Positions 9,770-18,037 of a stretch of DNA of 64,000 bases are shown one piece after another (within the stretch, counting starts at the first letter, position 1; each line of letters starts with the position of its first letter). The stretch lies in NCBI GenBank assembly GCA_023411115.1, contig JAEYPF010000008.1, positions 22,162 to 86,161 of the forward strand. Direction: 5' to 3'. Source of the stretch: Methanobacteriota archaeon. Its GTDB lineage: Archaea > Methanobacteriota > Methanobacteria > Methanobacteriales > Methanobacteriaceae. The notes beneath the pieces are model-generated. The model saw only the letters and a list, made by a program, of their open reading frames with translations. It had not been told where the DNA came from and ran no database searches. The translations under genes were made by a program, and so were the position numbers.

Positions 9770-10048
9770 TTATAAATAACGTACCTCAAAATCTTTAAAT
9801 TTTCCGCTATAATCCTGCCATTTTACATTTAAATCAGTTACTTTTGCTCCAGAAGGCCCTTTACCTGTAAAATCTATAATTTTATCCACATTCTCTTTAC
9901 TACCTTCAAAAACGGCTTCCACTCTTCCATCAGGACAATTACGAACCCAACCATTTACACCATGTTTTTTAGCTTCATTTCTTGTTTTGGATCTAAAAAA
10001 TACACCCTGAACTCTTCCAGTTATAAAGACATGAGCTTTAACCAGCAG
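9770..10048 (-). CDS. acyP: Acylphosphatase with a CTG start
   Basis: The reading frame encodes VKAHVFITGRVQGVFFRSKT followed by NGWVRNCPDG, the two acylphosphatase signatures with catalytic Arg (GRVQGVFFR) and Asn (NGWVRN), for about 91 residues in all, the normal length. Between the upstream in-frame stop and the conserved domain there is no ATG, GTG or TTG; only two CTG codons (10048 and 10045) lie downstream of a GGAG Shine-Dalgarno at 8 and 11 bases. An overlapping ATG lies in another frame and gives only a dozen codons. The enzyme hydrolyses acyl phosphates such as acetyl phosphate. CTG initiation is inferred. Confidence 0.85.
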   Translation of the reverse strand: MLVKAHVFITGRVQGVFFRSKTRNEAKKHGVNGWVRNCPDGRVEAVFEGSKENVDKIIDFTGKGPSGAKVTDLNVKWQDYSGKFKDFEVRYL

Positions 10049-10297
10049 ATAATCATCTCCATATTATATTATATCTAAATTTTATTTTTAATTTATTTTT
10101 TGAAACCAAAAATTTAGTGCTAAATTTCAGGAATGAACTTTGTTTTGAATGTCTAGGAAACTCTTTAGAACGTGAAATTTATAATAATTCCTAAAATTAG
10201 TTTTTAGGTATATTTAAATCTTTTTTTAAAAAATTAGACAAATTTAATAGGAATGAAGTTAATAATATTATATTAGCAATTAAACGGCTGGTTTAAA

Positions 10298-11341
10298 ATG
10301 AAAAATAAAACCATTATCATCGCTGCGGTTGTCTTTCTAGTTCTTATTTCAGCCTTATTTTTCGCCCTATCCAAACCAGTAAACCAGCAAAGTAATGAAA
10401 CAGAAATTTTAGCACAAAACTTGAACACACCATGGGCAATTGATTTTCTTCCTGATGGTAAAATGATCTTTACAGAACGTAATGGGAAAGTAAGTATTCT
10501 TGATAATGGTACCATTAAAATGGTAGGAACTATCACTGTCACACAAATGGGCGAGTCTGGATTGCTGGGAATTGCAGTTGATCCAGAATTTAATAAAAAT
10601 AAATTTGTATATCTATATTACACTGGTCAAAATGGCAATAAAATTTCAAGATTCACACTTAATGGAAAATTGGAAAATGAAACTGTTTTAATTGACAACA
10701 TTCCAAGGGGCCAAATTCACAATGGCGGCAGATTAAAATTCGGACCGGATGGAAAGTTATATGCAACCACTGGAGAATCAGGTAACCCTTCTTTAGCCCA
10801 AAATATTAATTCTACAGGAGGTAAAATTCTCCGATTGAATAAAGATGGGACAATTCCAGCCGATAATCCATTTGGAAACTATGTTTACTCTTATGGACAT
10901 AGAGATCCCCAGGGAATAACATGGAACCCTTTAACTGGAGAAATGTACTCTTCTGAACATGGACAAACTAGAAATGATGAAATAAATATCATTACAAAGG
11001 GAGGAAATTACGGCTGGCCCCTGTATCAGGGAAATGAATCTGCACCAGGTTACATCAAGCCATTAGTTGTCTATACTGATTTCACACTTGCCCCTTCAGG
11101 AATAGCATATTACAACGGTAATTTATATATGGCGTGCCTGCGGGGCTCCCAATTACGTAAAATTACACTTTCAGTGGATGGAAACGGTGTAACTGGTGAA
11201 CAAGAATTAATTACTAATTTAGGAAGAATCAGAGAATCTGTTGTGCATGACGGGTACCTTTACATCACTACATCAAATAGAGATGGCCGAGGAATTCCTC
11301 AAACTGGTGATGATAAAATTATAAGGATTAAACTTACCTAA
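10298..11341 (+). CDS. Secreted PQQ-type sugar dehydrogenase (glucose/sorbosone dehydrogenase family)
   Basis: The 347-residue protein starts with a signal peptide or membrane anchor (KNKTIIIAAVVFLVLISALFF), so it acts outside the cell. The rest is the six-bladed propeller of COG2133: TPWAIDFLPDG, GESGLLGIAVDPEF, HNGGRLKFGPDGKLYATTGES, YGHRDPQGITWNPLTGEMYSSEHG and GGNYGWP. The family's catalytic His and PQQ/Ca-binding residues appear to be present. No PQQ synthesis genes are nearby and methanogens are not known to make PQQ, so cofactor and substrate are open. It faces the adhesin gene across a hairpin cluster. Confidence 0.88.
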   Translation: MKNKTIIIAAVVFLVLISALFFALSKPVNQQSNETEILAQNLNTPWAIDFLPDGKMIFTERNGKVSILDNGTIKMVGTITVTQMGESGLLGIAVDPEFNKNKFVYLYYTGQNGNKISRFTLNGKLENETVLIDNIPRGQIHNGGRLKFGPDGKLYATTGESGNPSLAQNINSTGGKILRLNKDGTIPADNPFGNYVYSYGHRDPQGITWNPLTGEMYSSEHGQTRNDEINIITKGGNYGWPLYQGNESAPGYIKPLVVYTDFTLAPSGIAYYNGNLYMACLRGSQLRKITLSVDGNGVTGEQELITNLGRIRESVVHDGYLYITTSNRDGRGIPQTGDDKIIRIKLT

Positions 11342-11384
11342 AATTAGAAATTTTTTAATTAGTTTAATAAAATTTAAAATAAAG

Positions 11385-11487
11385 CCCTCGAGAATCAAAG
11401 CATTCGAAAACCTAAGGTTTTCGGTGCCCCAAAATTCTTCGAATTTTGAGGGATTCTCGGGGCCCTCGAAAACATAGTTTTTGAGGG
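11385..11487. repeat. Nested hairpin cluster between convergent genes
   Basis: Three perfect or near-perfect hairpins occur: CGAAAACC/GGTTTTCG at 11405-11423, CAAAATTC/GAATTTTG at 11430-11448 and an 11-bp stem with one G-T pair at 11463-11487. An outer 8-bp stem (CGAGAATC at 11389-11396 with GATTCTCG at 11452-11459) encloses the first two, giving a branched fold. It sits between the 3' ends of the sugar dehydrogenase and the adhesin gene, so it could end transcription from both sides. Confidence 0.8.
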
Positions 11488-11497
11488 AAAAGGAAAT

Positions 11498-13780
11498 TTA
11501 GTATCTTCCTGTTTTGAACCTGAAAATGTATCCTGCTGCATTGTTACCCACATTGTCTTTTAATGCTGAGGCTGGAATGTATACTGTGTAATATGAGTAA
11601 CTGGTTCTCTTGTAAGTTGTTTTAATGTAAAGCATGTTCCCTGAAATCCATTTAGTGATGCTAACAACTTTTCCGTACTTGTTTTTTACTATGATTTTAG
11701 ACCAGTTGATACCTGCTTTAACGTTTTCACTTAGTCTAATAGCAATTATAGATGTTCTTGAAACGCCTGTTGCCCCGTTTTTAGGAGTGGTTGTGATTAT
11801 CTTTGGAGCAATCGTGTCAATATTATAAGTTAGGGTTTGAGTTGGGCATTGATTGCCTGATGAATCCTTTGCATAGAACATTAGCACTGTTTTTCCCTGG
11901 TTAAGGTTCAATGTAACTGTTTTAGCTTGATGATTCCATGTAACTCCATTGTTAGTGCTGTAGTAAATTTCAGGATTCAAGTCGAAGTTATCAGTTGCAG
12001 TTAAAGTAACGGTTTTTACATTATTGTAAGCTCCGCTTGGATGATTAGTTGTTACGGTGGGGCTGGTTGTATCTGTCACTACTGTTACGTATGAATTTAT
12101 AAATGTAGTTTGTGTATCTGATGTTGTAATAGTGGCTGTGCCTGGAATGTCGCAGTTAAATGTGGCTCTTGCAATTCCATTAACGGTATATGCATGATCG
12201 TCAATGTTACCTAATGTTGTAGAAAAAGTAAATGGTATGCCATCAGGAACATGACCCTTAGCTGGATCGTTGTAATTTCCGTGATTATCATGCAATAAGT
12301 CTGCAGTTATTGTTGATACACCATTAACTTTAATAAGGTTTGGATTTACATTTAGGGTTAAAACTAACCATGAACTAACTGTTGTGCCTGTAATTTCACT
12401 TACTAATGGGCCTTTATTTGAACCCCACCAATTATAGTTAGCATTAACCGTGCCACCTGAGTTGAAAATAGTTTCACTGCTACTATAATTTGCAGTATTT
12501 CCAACAATTCGACTGAAGTGAATAGTTGTAGTACCATAGAGATTGTAAATAGCGCCACCCCTACCTTCATCAGTTGCGATATTGCCTGTAAAATCACTGC
12601 CATTAACATTTAAAGTACCTTGATTATAGATAGCACCGCCCTGGCCATGAGATGTTGTGTTATTTATGAAGTTACTACCAACAATTGTCAATTTGCCATT
12701 TGCAAAATTGTAGATAGCACCTCCTACACCATACTGAATTGCATTGTTACTTAGGAAAACATTTCCAGATATTTTAGCAGGGATTGTTGAAGTACCTCCA
12801 TCATTGAGTATAGCACCGCCCCAAGTTGCGTTGTTATTGTAGAATACGTTACCTGTTACAATCATATTATTCACGTTGTTAATGGCACCTCCGGCACCAT
12901 ACTGCGCTGTGTTCTCCCTAAACATATTGTCAGATACAACCAAATTTCCTGCATTGTATATGGCACCACCACTAGGGAAAAACGTTGAGAAACCATTTAA
13001 AGTACCGCCTCCCCCCATTTGTAGTGTTACACTGTTATCTGCGAATATATTACCTATAACTTTTAAATTACCGCCCTTATCATTGAAAATAGCACCACCA
13101 TAATGAATTGCACTATTACTTTCGAAATTGCTATTAGTAACTGTTAAATTGCCATTATTATAAATAGCACCACCTTCTGTCCAAGAATACCAAACACCAT
13201 CACCATTTACAGTATTATCAACAAAATCAGTGTTATTTATAATTAAATTTCCACCTACATCATTATAAATAGCACCTCCATTCCAGATAGCCCTATTCTC
13301 TAAGAAAATAATGCCATTTATAGTTAAAGTACCATTATTATAGATAGCACCACCATAATCTGCCGAATTTCCATTTGCAAGTGTTAAATTCTGGATTGTA
13401 ACATTTTTACCCTTTTTAATAGTAAATATTCGTGTCAAATTGGTCCCATTGATAATAGTATCATCTTTACTTTGACCATTAATTTTCATATTCTTATCAA
13501 TAACAAGGTTAGTGTTGTTTTCTCCAGTATAAGTCCCATCTGCAATGTTTACTGTTCCACCATTAGTTACAGTTCCTGTTGCATTTTTGATTGATTTTTT
13601 GGCAAATTCCCATGAAAATCCATCCCAATCATCATTTCCACCTGAATCATTCACATAAATGATTGATGAATCTGCAGAAACAGTATTAACGGTAGATAAT
13701 GTAATGAATGCAAAACTAAACATTAAAATTAAAATTATCCACCTGTTTGCATATTTATAAGTCGTTTGTCCCCTGATCAT
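11498..13780 (-). CDS. Adhesin-like surface protein with beta-helix repeats and an Ig-like C-terminus
   Basis: The protein (760 residues) has a signal peptide (membrane segment WIILILMFSFAFITLSTV ending near ADS). A long right-handed beta-helix region follows, with about ten repeats of the type GGAIYNNGTLTVxxSxFxxNxA, as in polymorphic-membrane-protein and adhesin-like proteins of Methanobacteriales. The C-terminal third contains Ig-like folds, the last (TPKNGATGVSRTSIIAIRLSE) resembling the SbsA Ig-like domain. No C-terminal membrane anchor is seen, so wall attachment would need another mechanism. I chose ATG 13780, six bases after AGAGG. A related but shorter paralogue follows upstream at 14154-15533, sharing its leader. 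Confidence 0.88.
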   Translation of the reverse strand: MIRGQTTYKYANRWIILILMFSFAFITLSTVNTVSADSSIIYVNDSGGNDDWDGFSWEFAKKSIKNATGTVTNGGTVNIADGTYTGENNTNLVIDKNMKINGQSKDDTIINGTNLTRIFTIKKGKNVTIQNLTLANGNSADYGGAIYNNGTLTINGIIFLENRAIWNGGAIYNDVGGNLIINNTDFVDNTVNGDGVWYSWTEGGAIYNNGNLTVTNSNFESNSAIHYGGAIFNDKGGNLKVIGNIFADNSVTLQMGGGGTLNGFSTFFPSGGAIYNAGNLVVSDNMFRENTAQYGAGGAINNVNNMIVTGNVFYNNNATWGGAILNDGGTSTIPAKISGNVFLSNNAIQYGVGGAIYNFANGKLTIVGSNFINNTTSHGQGGAIYNQGTLNVNGSDFTGNIATDEGRGGAIYNLYGTTTIHFSRIVGNTANYSSSETIFNSGGTVNANYNWWGSNKGPLVSEITGTTVSSWLVLTLNVNPNLIKVNGVSTITADLLHDNHGNYNDPAKGHVPDGIPFTFSTTLGNIDDHAYTVNGIARATFNCDIPGTATITTSDTQTTFINSYVTVVTDTTSPTVTTNHPSGAYNNVKTVTLTATDNFDLNPEIYYSTNNGVTWNHQAKTVTLNLNQGKTVLMFYAKDSSGNQCPTQTLTYNIDTIAPKIITTTPKNGATGVSRTSIIAIRLSENVKAGINWSKIIVKNKYGKVVSITKWISGNMLYIKTTYKRTSYSYYTVYIPASALKDNVGNNAAGYIFRFKTGRY

Positions 13781-14153
13781 ATTCAACCTCTTAATCTTAA
13801 TTTTAGAGAAAATAAACAGAATTAAGAGTTATTTTTATGAATTTTCTGTAATGGCATTCTTCAAAAAGGAATATGAAGTAAAAAAGCCATTAAAACTGAT
13901 TAACCAGCAATGAATCCACTAATTTAAATAAATATATATTTATTCTCTACAATACTTCGTAGATCATGATTAATATTTAAATATTATTATTATAATAATA
14001 TTAAATGGTTAATAAATGTTATATAAATTTTTAATACGCTAAAAACTAATTAATGAAAAAAATTTTAAAATTTAGAAATTGGATGTTAGTTTTGCTGGTT
14101 AAAGACTATTTTTATTGGATTTAAAAATAAATAACAGAAAATGAGTTTTAAAC
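13781..14153. other. Leader and promoter region of the first adhesin gene
   Basis: This 373-bp spacer holds the adhesin leader element (listed separately) and, on the minus strand, TATA-like stretches at about 14020-14035 (AAAAATTTATATAA) and 13925-13945. The segment next to the neighbouring adhesin stop codon contains a weak inverted repeat (AAAATGAGTTT with AAACTCATTTT, 14138-14160) that could terminate that gene. No ORF is seen. Confidence 0.55.
13849..13905 (-). promoter_or_regulatory. Adhesin leader element with hairpin, copy 1
   Basis: In the mRNA sense a TAATGGC/GCCATTA stem (13849-13855 with 13886-13892) encloses a CTTC/GAAG inner stem. The block TTAATCAGTTTTAATGGCTT at its 5' side is nearly repeated upstream of the second adhesin gene at 15616-15643. 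It lies about 70-125 bases before the start codon, within the probable leader. Confidence 0.5.
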
Positions 14154-15533
14154 TCATTTTCTTCTTGGCAGTTTTAATCCACCAAATATTGCCAGTACAG
14201 CTAATATAAGTCCAGCAAGAGGAACTCCTGTTTGCTGCATTGGTATTGTTTTGGTTGCTGCATTTACTTTATTTGTGGAACCATCCTCATCGTCAACTGA
14301 GGAACCATTTCCACCAGTTACGGGGTTATCATTTGTATTGATAACCGCTGCATTGATAGTCACTATTGCTGCTAGTACCTGGTTATCAAGGTTGGCTGAA
14401 GTTAATGCTTCACCTGCACCTTCATCACCACGCAGTGTTGCAATAGCAAACCCATTTAAGGTCCCTATAACAATTGATTTACTGCCCACATTTCCCAAAG
14501 TGGTTTTAAATTTTACTGGTGCTCCGTCAGGCAAATGCCCTATTGCTGGATCAAGGTAATCTCCATTGGAATTGTATCTGAAATCAGCTGTCAATGCAGA
14601 AGTAGTACCTTGGCGGATAGTTGTTGGGGTGACGCTGTAAGCCATAATTATCCATGGATCTGCATCTACTGCACCACCATTTAATGGATTACCTCTAAAT
14701 GTTAAAGTTGATGTGATGAGGTTAGGAACGTTCATTGGGTTTGTGTTAGAGCCCCACCAGTTGTTCTCAGCGTTCATTTGAGCACCAACATTAGCTATAG
14801 CAGTGCCATTTGAAGCTGTATTTCCATAGAATCTACAGAAATTAACTGTACAACTACCACCATTGATAATAGCACCGCCATATTGTGCAGTGTTACCTGT
14901 GAAAGTACAGCCAGAAATTGTACAACTACCTTGGTTAATAAGGATAGCACCACCACCTATTCCAGGAGCATTGTTGCCAGTAAAAGTACATTCATTTACA
15001 ATTAATCCAACATCACTCCAAATTGCACCACCAGCCATAGTTGCCGTGTTACTAATAAAAGTACAGCCAGAAACAGTGCAATAACCATCATTAGCAATGG
15101 CACCGCCAAAACCTGGATTATCTGGATGTTCAAAACTAGCAGCAGAATAACCATTTGCAAATGTTAAATTCATGATTGTAACATTTACATCGCTAGGATA
15201 AATGTGGAATATCTGCGCACTGTTAGTTCCGTTTATAATTGTTCCCTTTTGGCTCTGGCCTACAATAATCATATTTTTGCTAATGAGTATGCCAGTGTTA
15301 CCTGTTCCAGAGTAGTTTCCGTTTGCTACGTTAACAGTTCCCTCTGGATCAACTGAATCTATTCCTTTTCCAATTGTGAGGAATGGTTGATCAATTGTTC
15401 CGGGATTAGAATCACTTCCAGTAGTATTAACGTAAACCTGTGAAGCAGCACTCACACAGGATATAGAAATTAAAATGAGAAAAATACTGGTTATTATAAA
15501 GAAAATTTTACTAGTATTTAACTGTCTTCGAAT
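14154..15533 (-). CDS. Adhesin-like surface protein with C-terminal membrane anchor, ATT start
   Basis: The protein (459 residues) has a signal peptide, a beta-helix with GGAIxNxGxCTVSGCTFxxNTA repeats (about residues 110-270), an Ig-like region, and a C-terminal anchor: PMQQTGVPLAGLILAVLAIF followed by a basic tail (PRRK). It is a shorter paralogue of the adhesin at 11498-13780. I place the start at ATT 15533, eight bases after AAAGGAGG, giving (M)RRQLNTSKIFFIITSIFLIL. The only standard alternative, GTG 15542, overlaps that Shine-Dalgarno and has none of its own. The tail suggests anchoring in the membrane with the adhesin domain passing through the pseudomurein. Confidence 0.87.
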   Translation of the reverse strand: MRRQLNTSKIFFIITSIFLILISISCVSAASQVYVNTTGSDSNPGTIDQPFLTIGKGIDSVDPEGTVNVANGNYSGTGNTGILISKNMIIVGQSQKGTIINGTNSAQIFHIYPSDVNVTIMNLTFANGYSAASFEHPDNPGFGGAIANDGYCTVSGCTFISNTATMAGGAIWSDVGLIVNECTFTGNNAPGIGGGAILINQGSCTISGCTFTGNTAQYGGAIINGGSCTVNFCRFYGNTASNGTAIANVGAQMNAENNWWGSNTNPMNVPNLITSTLTFRGNPLNGGAVDADPWIIMAYSVTPTTIRQGTTSALTADFRYNSNGDYLDPAIGHLPDGAPVKFKTTLGNVGSKSIVIGTLNGFAIATLRGDEGAGEALTSANLDNQVLAAIVTINAAVINTNDNPVTGGNGSSVDDEDGSTNKVNAATKTIPMQQTGVPLAGLILAVLAIFGGLKLPRRK

Positions 15534-15960
15534 CTTTTTCACCTCCTTTATGTCGATTAAGAACCGCTGTAATTAAGGTAATTTCTGCAATGGTTCACTC
15601 CATAAATCCAATTGAGGTGAAATAAGCCATTAAGACTGATAAAACGAATGTTAAGCTCTAGAATTCTATTTAAATCATTTATGCCCATATTAAAATAAAT
15701 ATTTCAAATATATAAATTTTACTATTAAATTATGAATTTAACGAAGTCATTATCAATTTGGAGGATTTAAAATAAATGAATTCCAAAAATATTAGTCAGC
15801 ACAAACGGAAAAATAATATAAATCTTTTTTAAGATAATAAAAAATAGTTTAGAAATAATTAATCTAAAAAACAGTCGTTAAAAATATTTTTTCATAATTT
15901 TAAAAATTAGTCTATTAAAATCGCCCATTAAAAAATAAAAAAGAAGGGATGTAATTTAGA
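15534..15960. other. Leader/promoter of the second adhesin gene and thermosome 3' region
   Basis: The spacer of about 430 bp contains the leader element at 15590-15643 and a minus-strand TATA element at about 15704-15720 (AAAATTTATATATTTG), implying a leader of roughly 160 bases. Nearer the thermosome stop it is A/T-rich with T runs that could end thermosome transcription. No ORF or RNA gene was recognised. Confidence 0.5.
15590..15643 (-). promoter_or_regulatory. Adhesin leader element, copy 2
   Basis: In the mRNA sense it reads TTATCAGTCTTAATGGCTTA and about 30 bases later AACCATTG, so AATGG can pair with CCATT. The 28-base block 15616-15643 matches 13878-13905 at most positions. Both copies precede adhesin genes. 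Confidence 0.5.
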
Positions 15961-17598
15961 TTACATCATTGGTGGCATTCCACCAGGCATTCCGCCCATA
16001 CCTTCCATTCCTTCCATATCAGGTGCTCTTCCTGCGCCTGTTGATGCGATTACGTCATCAATACGGAGGATCATTTCTGCAGCTTCTGCAGCGGACTGGA
16101 TAGCCTGTTTTTTAACTCTTTGTGGTTCGACAACACCAGCGCGGTACATGTCAGTTACATCGCCCTGGAATACGTCTAATCCCATGTATAATGATTTTTC
16201 GTGAGCTGCTCTTAAATCTACAAGAGCGTCAATGCTGTCTAATCCAGCGTTTTCAGCGAGTGTTTTTGGAACTATTTCTAGAGCTTCTGCAAATGCGGAA
16301 ACTGCTAACTGTTCTCTACCGCTGATTGAGTCTGCGTATTCTTTTAATCCTTTGGATATTGCTATTTCTGGAGCTCCTCCACCAGCAACAACCTTTTTGT
16401 CTTCTACTGTGGATGCAACAACACCAATTGCGTCGTCGACTGCTCTTTCGATTTCGTCTACAACGTGGGATGTTGAACCTCTAACGAGTAATGTGACAGC
16501 TTTTGGATCTTTACATTCTTCCACAAAGATCATTTCGTCGCCGGATATTTTTCTTTCGACTACTTTTCCAGCTTCTCCTAAGTCATTGAATGAGAGATCT
16601 TCAAGGTTTGTTACAACTTTAGCACCGGTTGCTTTGGCGAGTTTTTCCATATCTGATTTTTTGACCCTTCTTACAGCGAGAATACCTGCTTTTGCCAGGT
16701 AGTGCTGTGCAAGGTCATCTATACCTTTTTGACAGAATAAGACATTTGCACCAGAGTCTTCGATCTTGTAGATCATGTCTCTGATCATCTGTTCTTCCTG
16801 TTCTATAAATGCCTGCATTTGTGCTGGGTCTGTAATCCTGATTTCTGCATCTACTTCAGTTTCTTTAACTTCTATTGCAGAGTTGAGTAATGCTATTTTT
16901 GCATCTTCTATTTTTGATGGCATTCCTGGGTGTACTCTTTCTTTGTCGATGATTACACCTTGAACGAGTGTTGAATCATCTACTACAGCACCATCTTTCT
17001 TCTCTATTTTTATGTGGTCTTTGTCAACTTCGCCTTCTTCTTCAACCTGTTTAACAGCGCTTACAATAAGCTCTGCTAATGGTTTTCTGGCTTTTTCTGT
17101 ACCTTTACCTGTCATTGCAGTCATTGCAACTTTTAAGAGAGTATCACGGTCATCAGCATCTATTGAAATTACATTTAGTATTTCCTGTGCTTTTTCTGCA
17201 GCCTGTCTGTAACCCATAGCAATGATTGTTGGGTGAATATCCTGATCAAGTAATCCTTCAGCTTTTTTGAGTAATTCGCCAGCTATGATTACTGCGGTTG
17301 TTGTTCCGTCTCCTACTTCATCTTCCTGAGTTTTTGCAACTTCAACAAGCATTTTAGCGGCTGGATGTTCAATATCCATTTCCTTTAGAATTGTTACACC
17401 GTCATTTGTTACAACAATGTCTCCAAGGGAATCAACGAGCATTTTGTCCATTCCTTTAGGGCCTAAAGTAGTTCTTACTGTTTCAGCAAGGACTTTTCCT
17501 GCCATGATGTTCATTCTTTGAGCATCTCTACCTAAAAACCTGTTAGTACCTTCTGGTAAAATTAAAATTGGTTGGTTTCCACCACCTAATTGTGCCAC
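15961..17598 (-). CDS. thsA: Thermosome subunit (group II chaperonin)
   Basis: The 545-residue protein is a group II chaperonin that folds proteins in a closed double ring using ATP. Diagnostic segments are RTTLGPKGMDKMLVDSLGDI and VTNDGVTIL near the N-terminus, GDGTTTAVIIAGELL (ATP site, catalytic Asp in GDGTT) and VAGGGAPE in the equatorial domain. The C-terminus is the typical Gly/Met tail (MEGMGGMPGGMPPMM). Translation starts at GTG 17598 with GAGG seven bases upstream. Upstream lies a 265-bp nested hairpin array and, beyond it, a TATA element at about 17982, so the mRNA may have a long structured leader. Confidence 0.98.
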   Translation of the reverse strand: MAQLGGGNQPILILPEGTNRFLGRDAQRMNIMAGKVLAETVRTTLGPKGMDKMLVDSLGDIVVTNDGVTILKEMDIEHPAAKMLVEVAKTQEDEVGDGTTTAVIIAGELLKKAEGLLDQDIHPTIIAMGYRQAAEKAQEILNVISIDADDRDTLLKVAMTAMTGKGTEKARKPLAELIVSAVKQVEEEGEVDKDHIKIEKKDGAVVDDSTLVQGVIIDKERVHPGMPSKIEDAKIALLNSAIEVKETEVDAEIRITDPAQMQAFIEQEEQMIRDMIYKIEDSGANVLFCQKGIDDLAQHYLAKAGILAVRRVKKSDMEKLAKATGAKVVTNLEDLSFNDLGEAGKVVERKISGDEMIFVEECKDPKAVTLLVRGSTSHVVDEIERAVDDAIGVVASTVEDKKVVAGGGAPEIAISKGLKEYADSISGREQLAVSAFAEALEIVPKTLAENAGLDSIDALVDLRAAHEKSLYMGLDVFQGDVTDMYRAGVVEPQRVKKQAIQSAAEAAEMILRIDDVIASTGAGRAPDMEGMEGMGGMPGGMPPMM

Positions 17599-17642
17599 TA
17601 TATCACCTCAAATTTTTTTTTAAAAAAATATTTTGTGGTTTT

Positions 17643-17907
17643 CGAACACTGTCAAATCAAAGATTTGACGCCGGTGAAATTTTTAATTTCGCGACAGAGA
17701 AACATAGTTTCTCCTGCATGTAAAAAACTTTGTTTTTTACGGTTGTGAAACTGAAAGTTTCACAAACATCGAAAATCTTTGATTTTCGAGTGCTTTGTGT
17801 TCGGAACATGCAAAAAAACAAAGTTTTTTGCTGCCACAAAACCTTGGTTTTGTAAGCATCGAAAAAATGAAATTTTTTCGAATGTTCAGAAAATGTTACA
17901 CATTTTC
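17643..17907. repeat. Nested array of ten hairpins upstream of the thermosome gene
   Basis: Ten inverted repeats follow one another: 17651-17669, 17674-17692, 17697-17713, 17720-17740, 17743-17765, 17769-17789, 17810-17831, 17836-17853, 17859-17881 and 17889-17907. Stems are 7-10 bp and loops mostly 3 nt; stem sequences differ (for example GTCAAATC, GTGAAACT, CGAAAATC). Two longer-range stems group them: CGAACAC (17643-17649) with GTGTTCG (17797-17803) encloses the first six, and GAACAT (17804-17809) with ATGTTC (17882-17887) encloses the next three. The result is a tree-like fold in DNA or RNA. Confidence 0.9.
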
Positions 17908-17974
17908 TTCAACCTCAATTATTTTGTTTTGTATTTTATCAATGGGTTAGAGGTTCTATAAGTAGTTTTCGATA

Positions 17975-17995
17975 GCCCCTCTATTTATAAGAATA
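17975..17995 (-). promoter_or_regulatory. thsA: Candidate thermosome promoter
   Basis: On the minus strand CTTATAAATAGAG lies at about 17980-17992. Used as a TATA box it would start transcription near 17957 and place the whole hairpin array in a leader of about 360 nt. A weaker A/T stretch at 17610-17630 is the alternative promoter. Confidence 0.4.
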
Positions 17996-18037
17996 ATGAT
18001 TTAACGGACACTAATGCATAAAAAAAGAAAAAATATG

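Noticed and set aside
10020..10060. Frameshift in the acylphosphatase gene using the overlapping ATG at about 10055
   Set aside because: That frame stops after about 12 codons and joining frames needs an extra event; a CTG start explains the data more simply.
13780..13786. Non-standard start for the first adhesin gene
   Set aside because: ATG 13780 lies six bases after AGAGG, so an ordinary start is available.
17651..17907. Hairpin array as a CRISPR array
   Set aside because: The units differ in sequence, have no conserved direct repeat and no spacers of even length; each unit is itself a palindrome.
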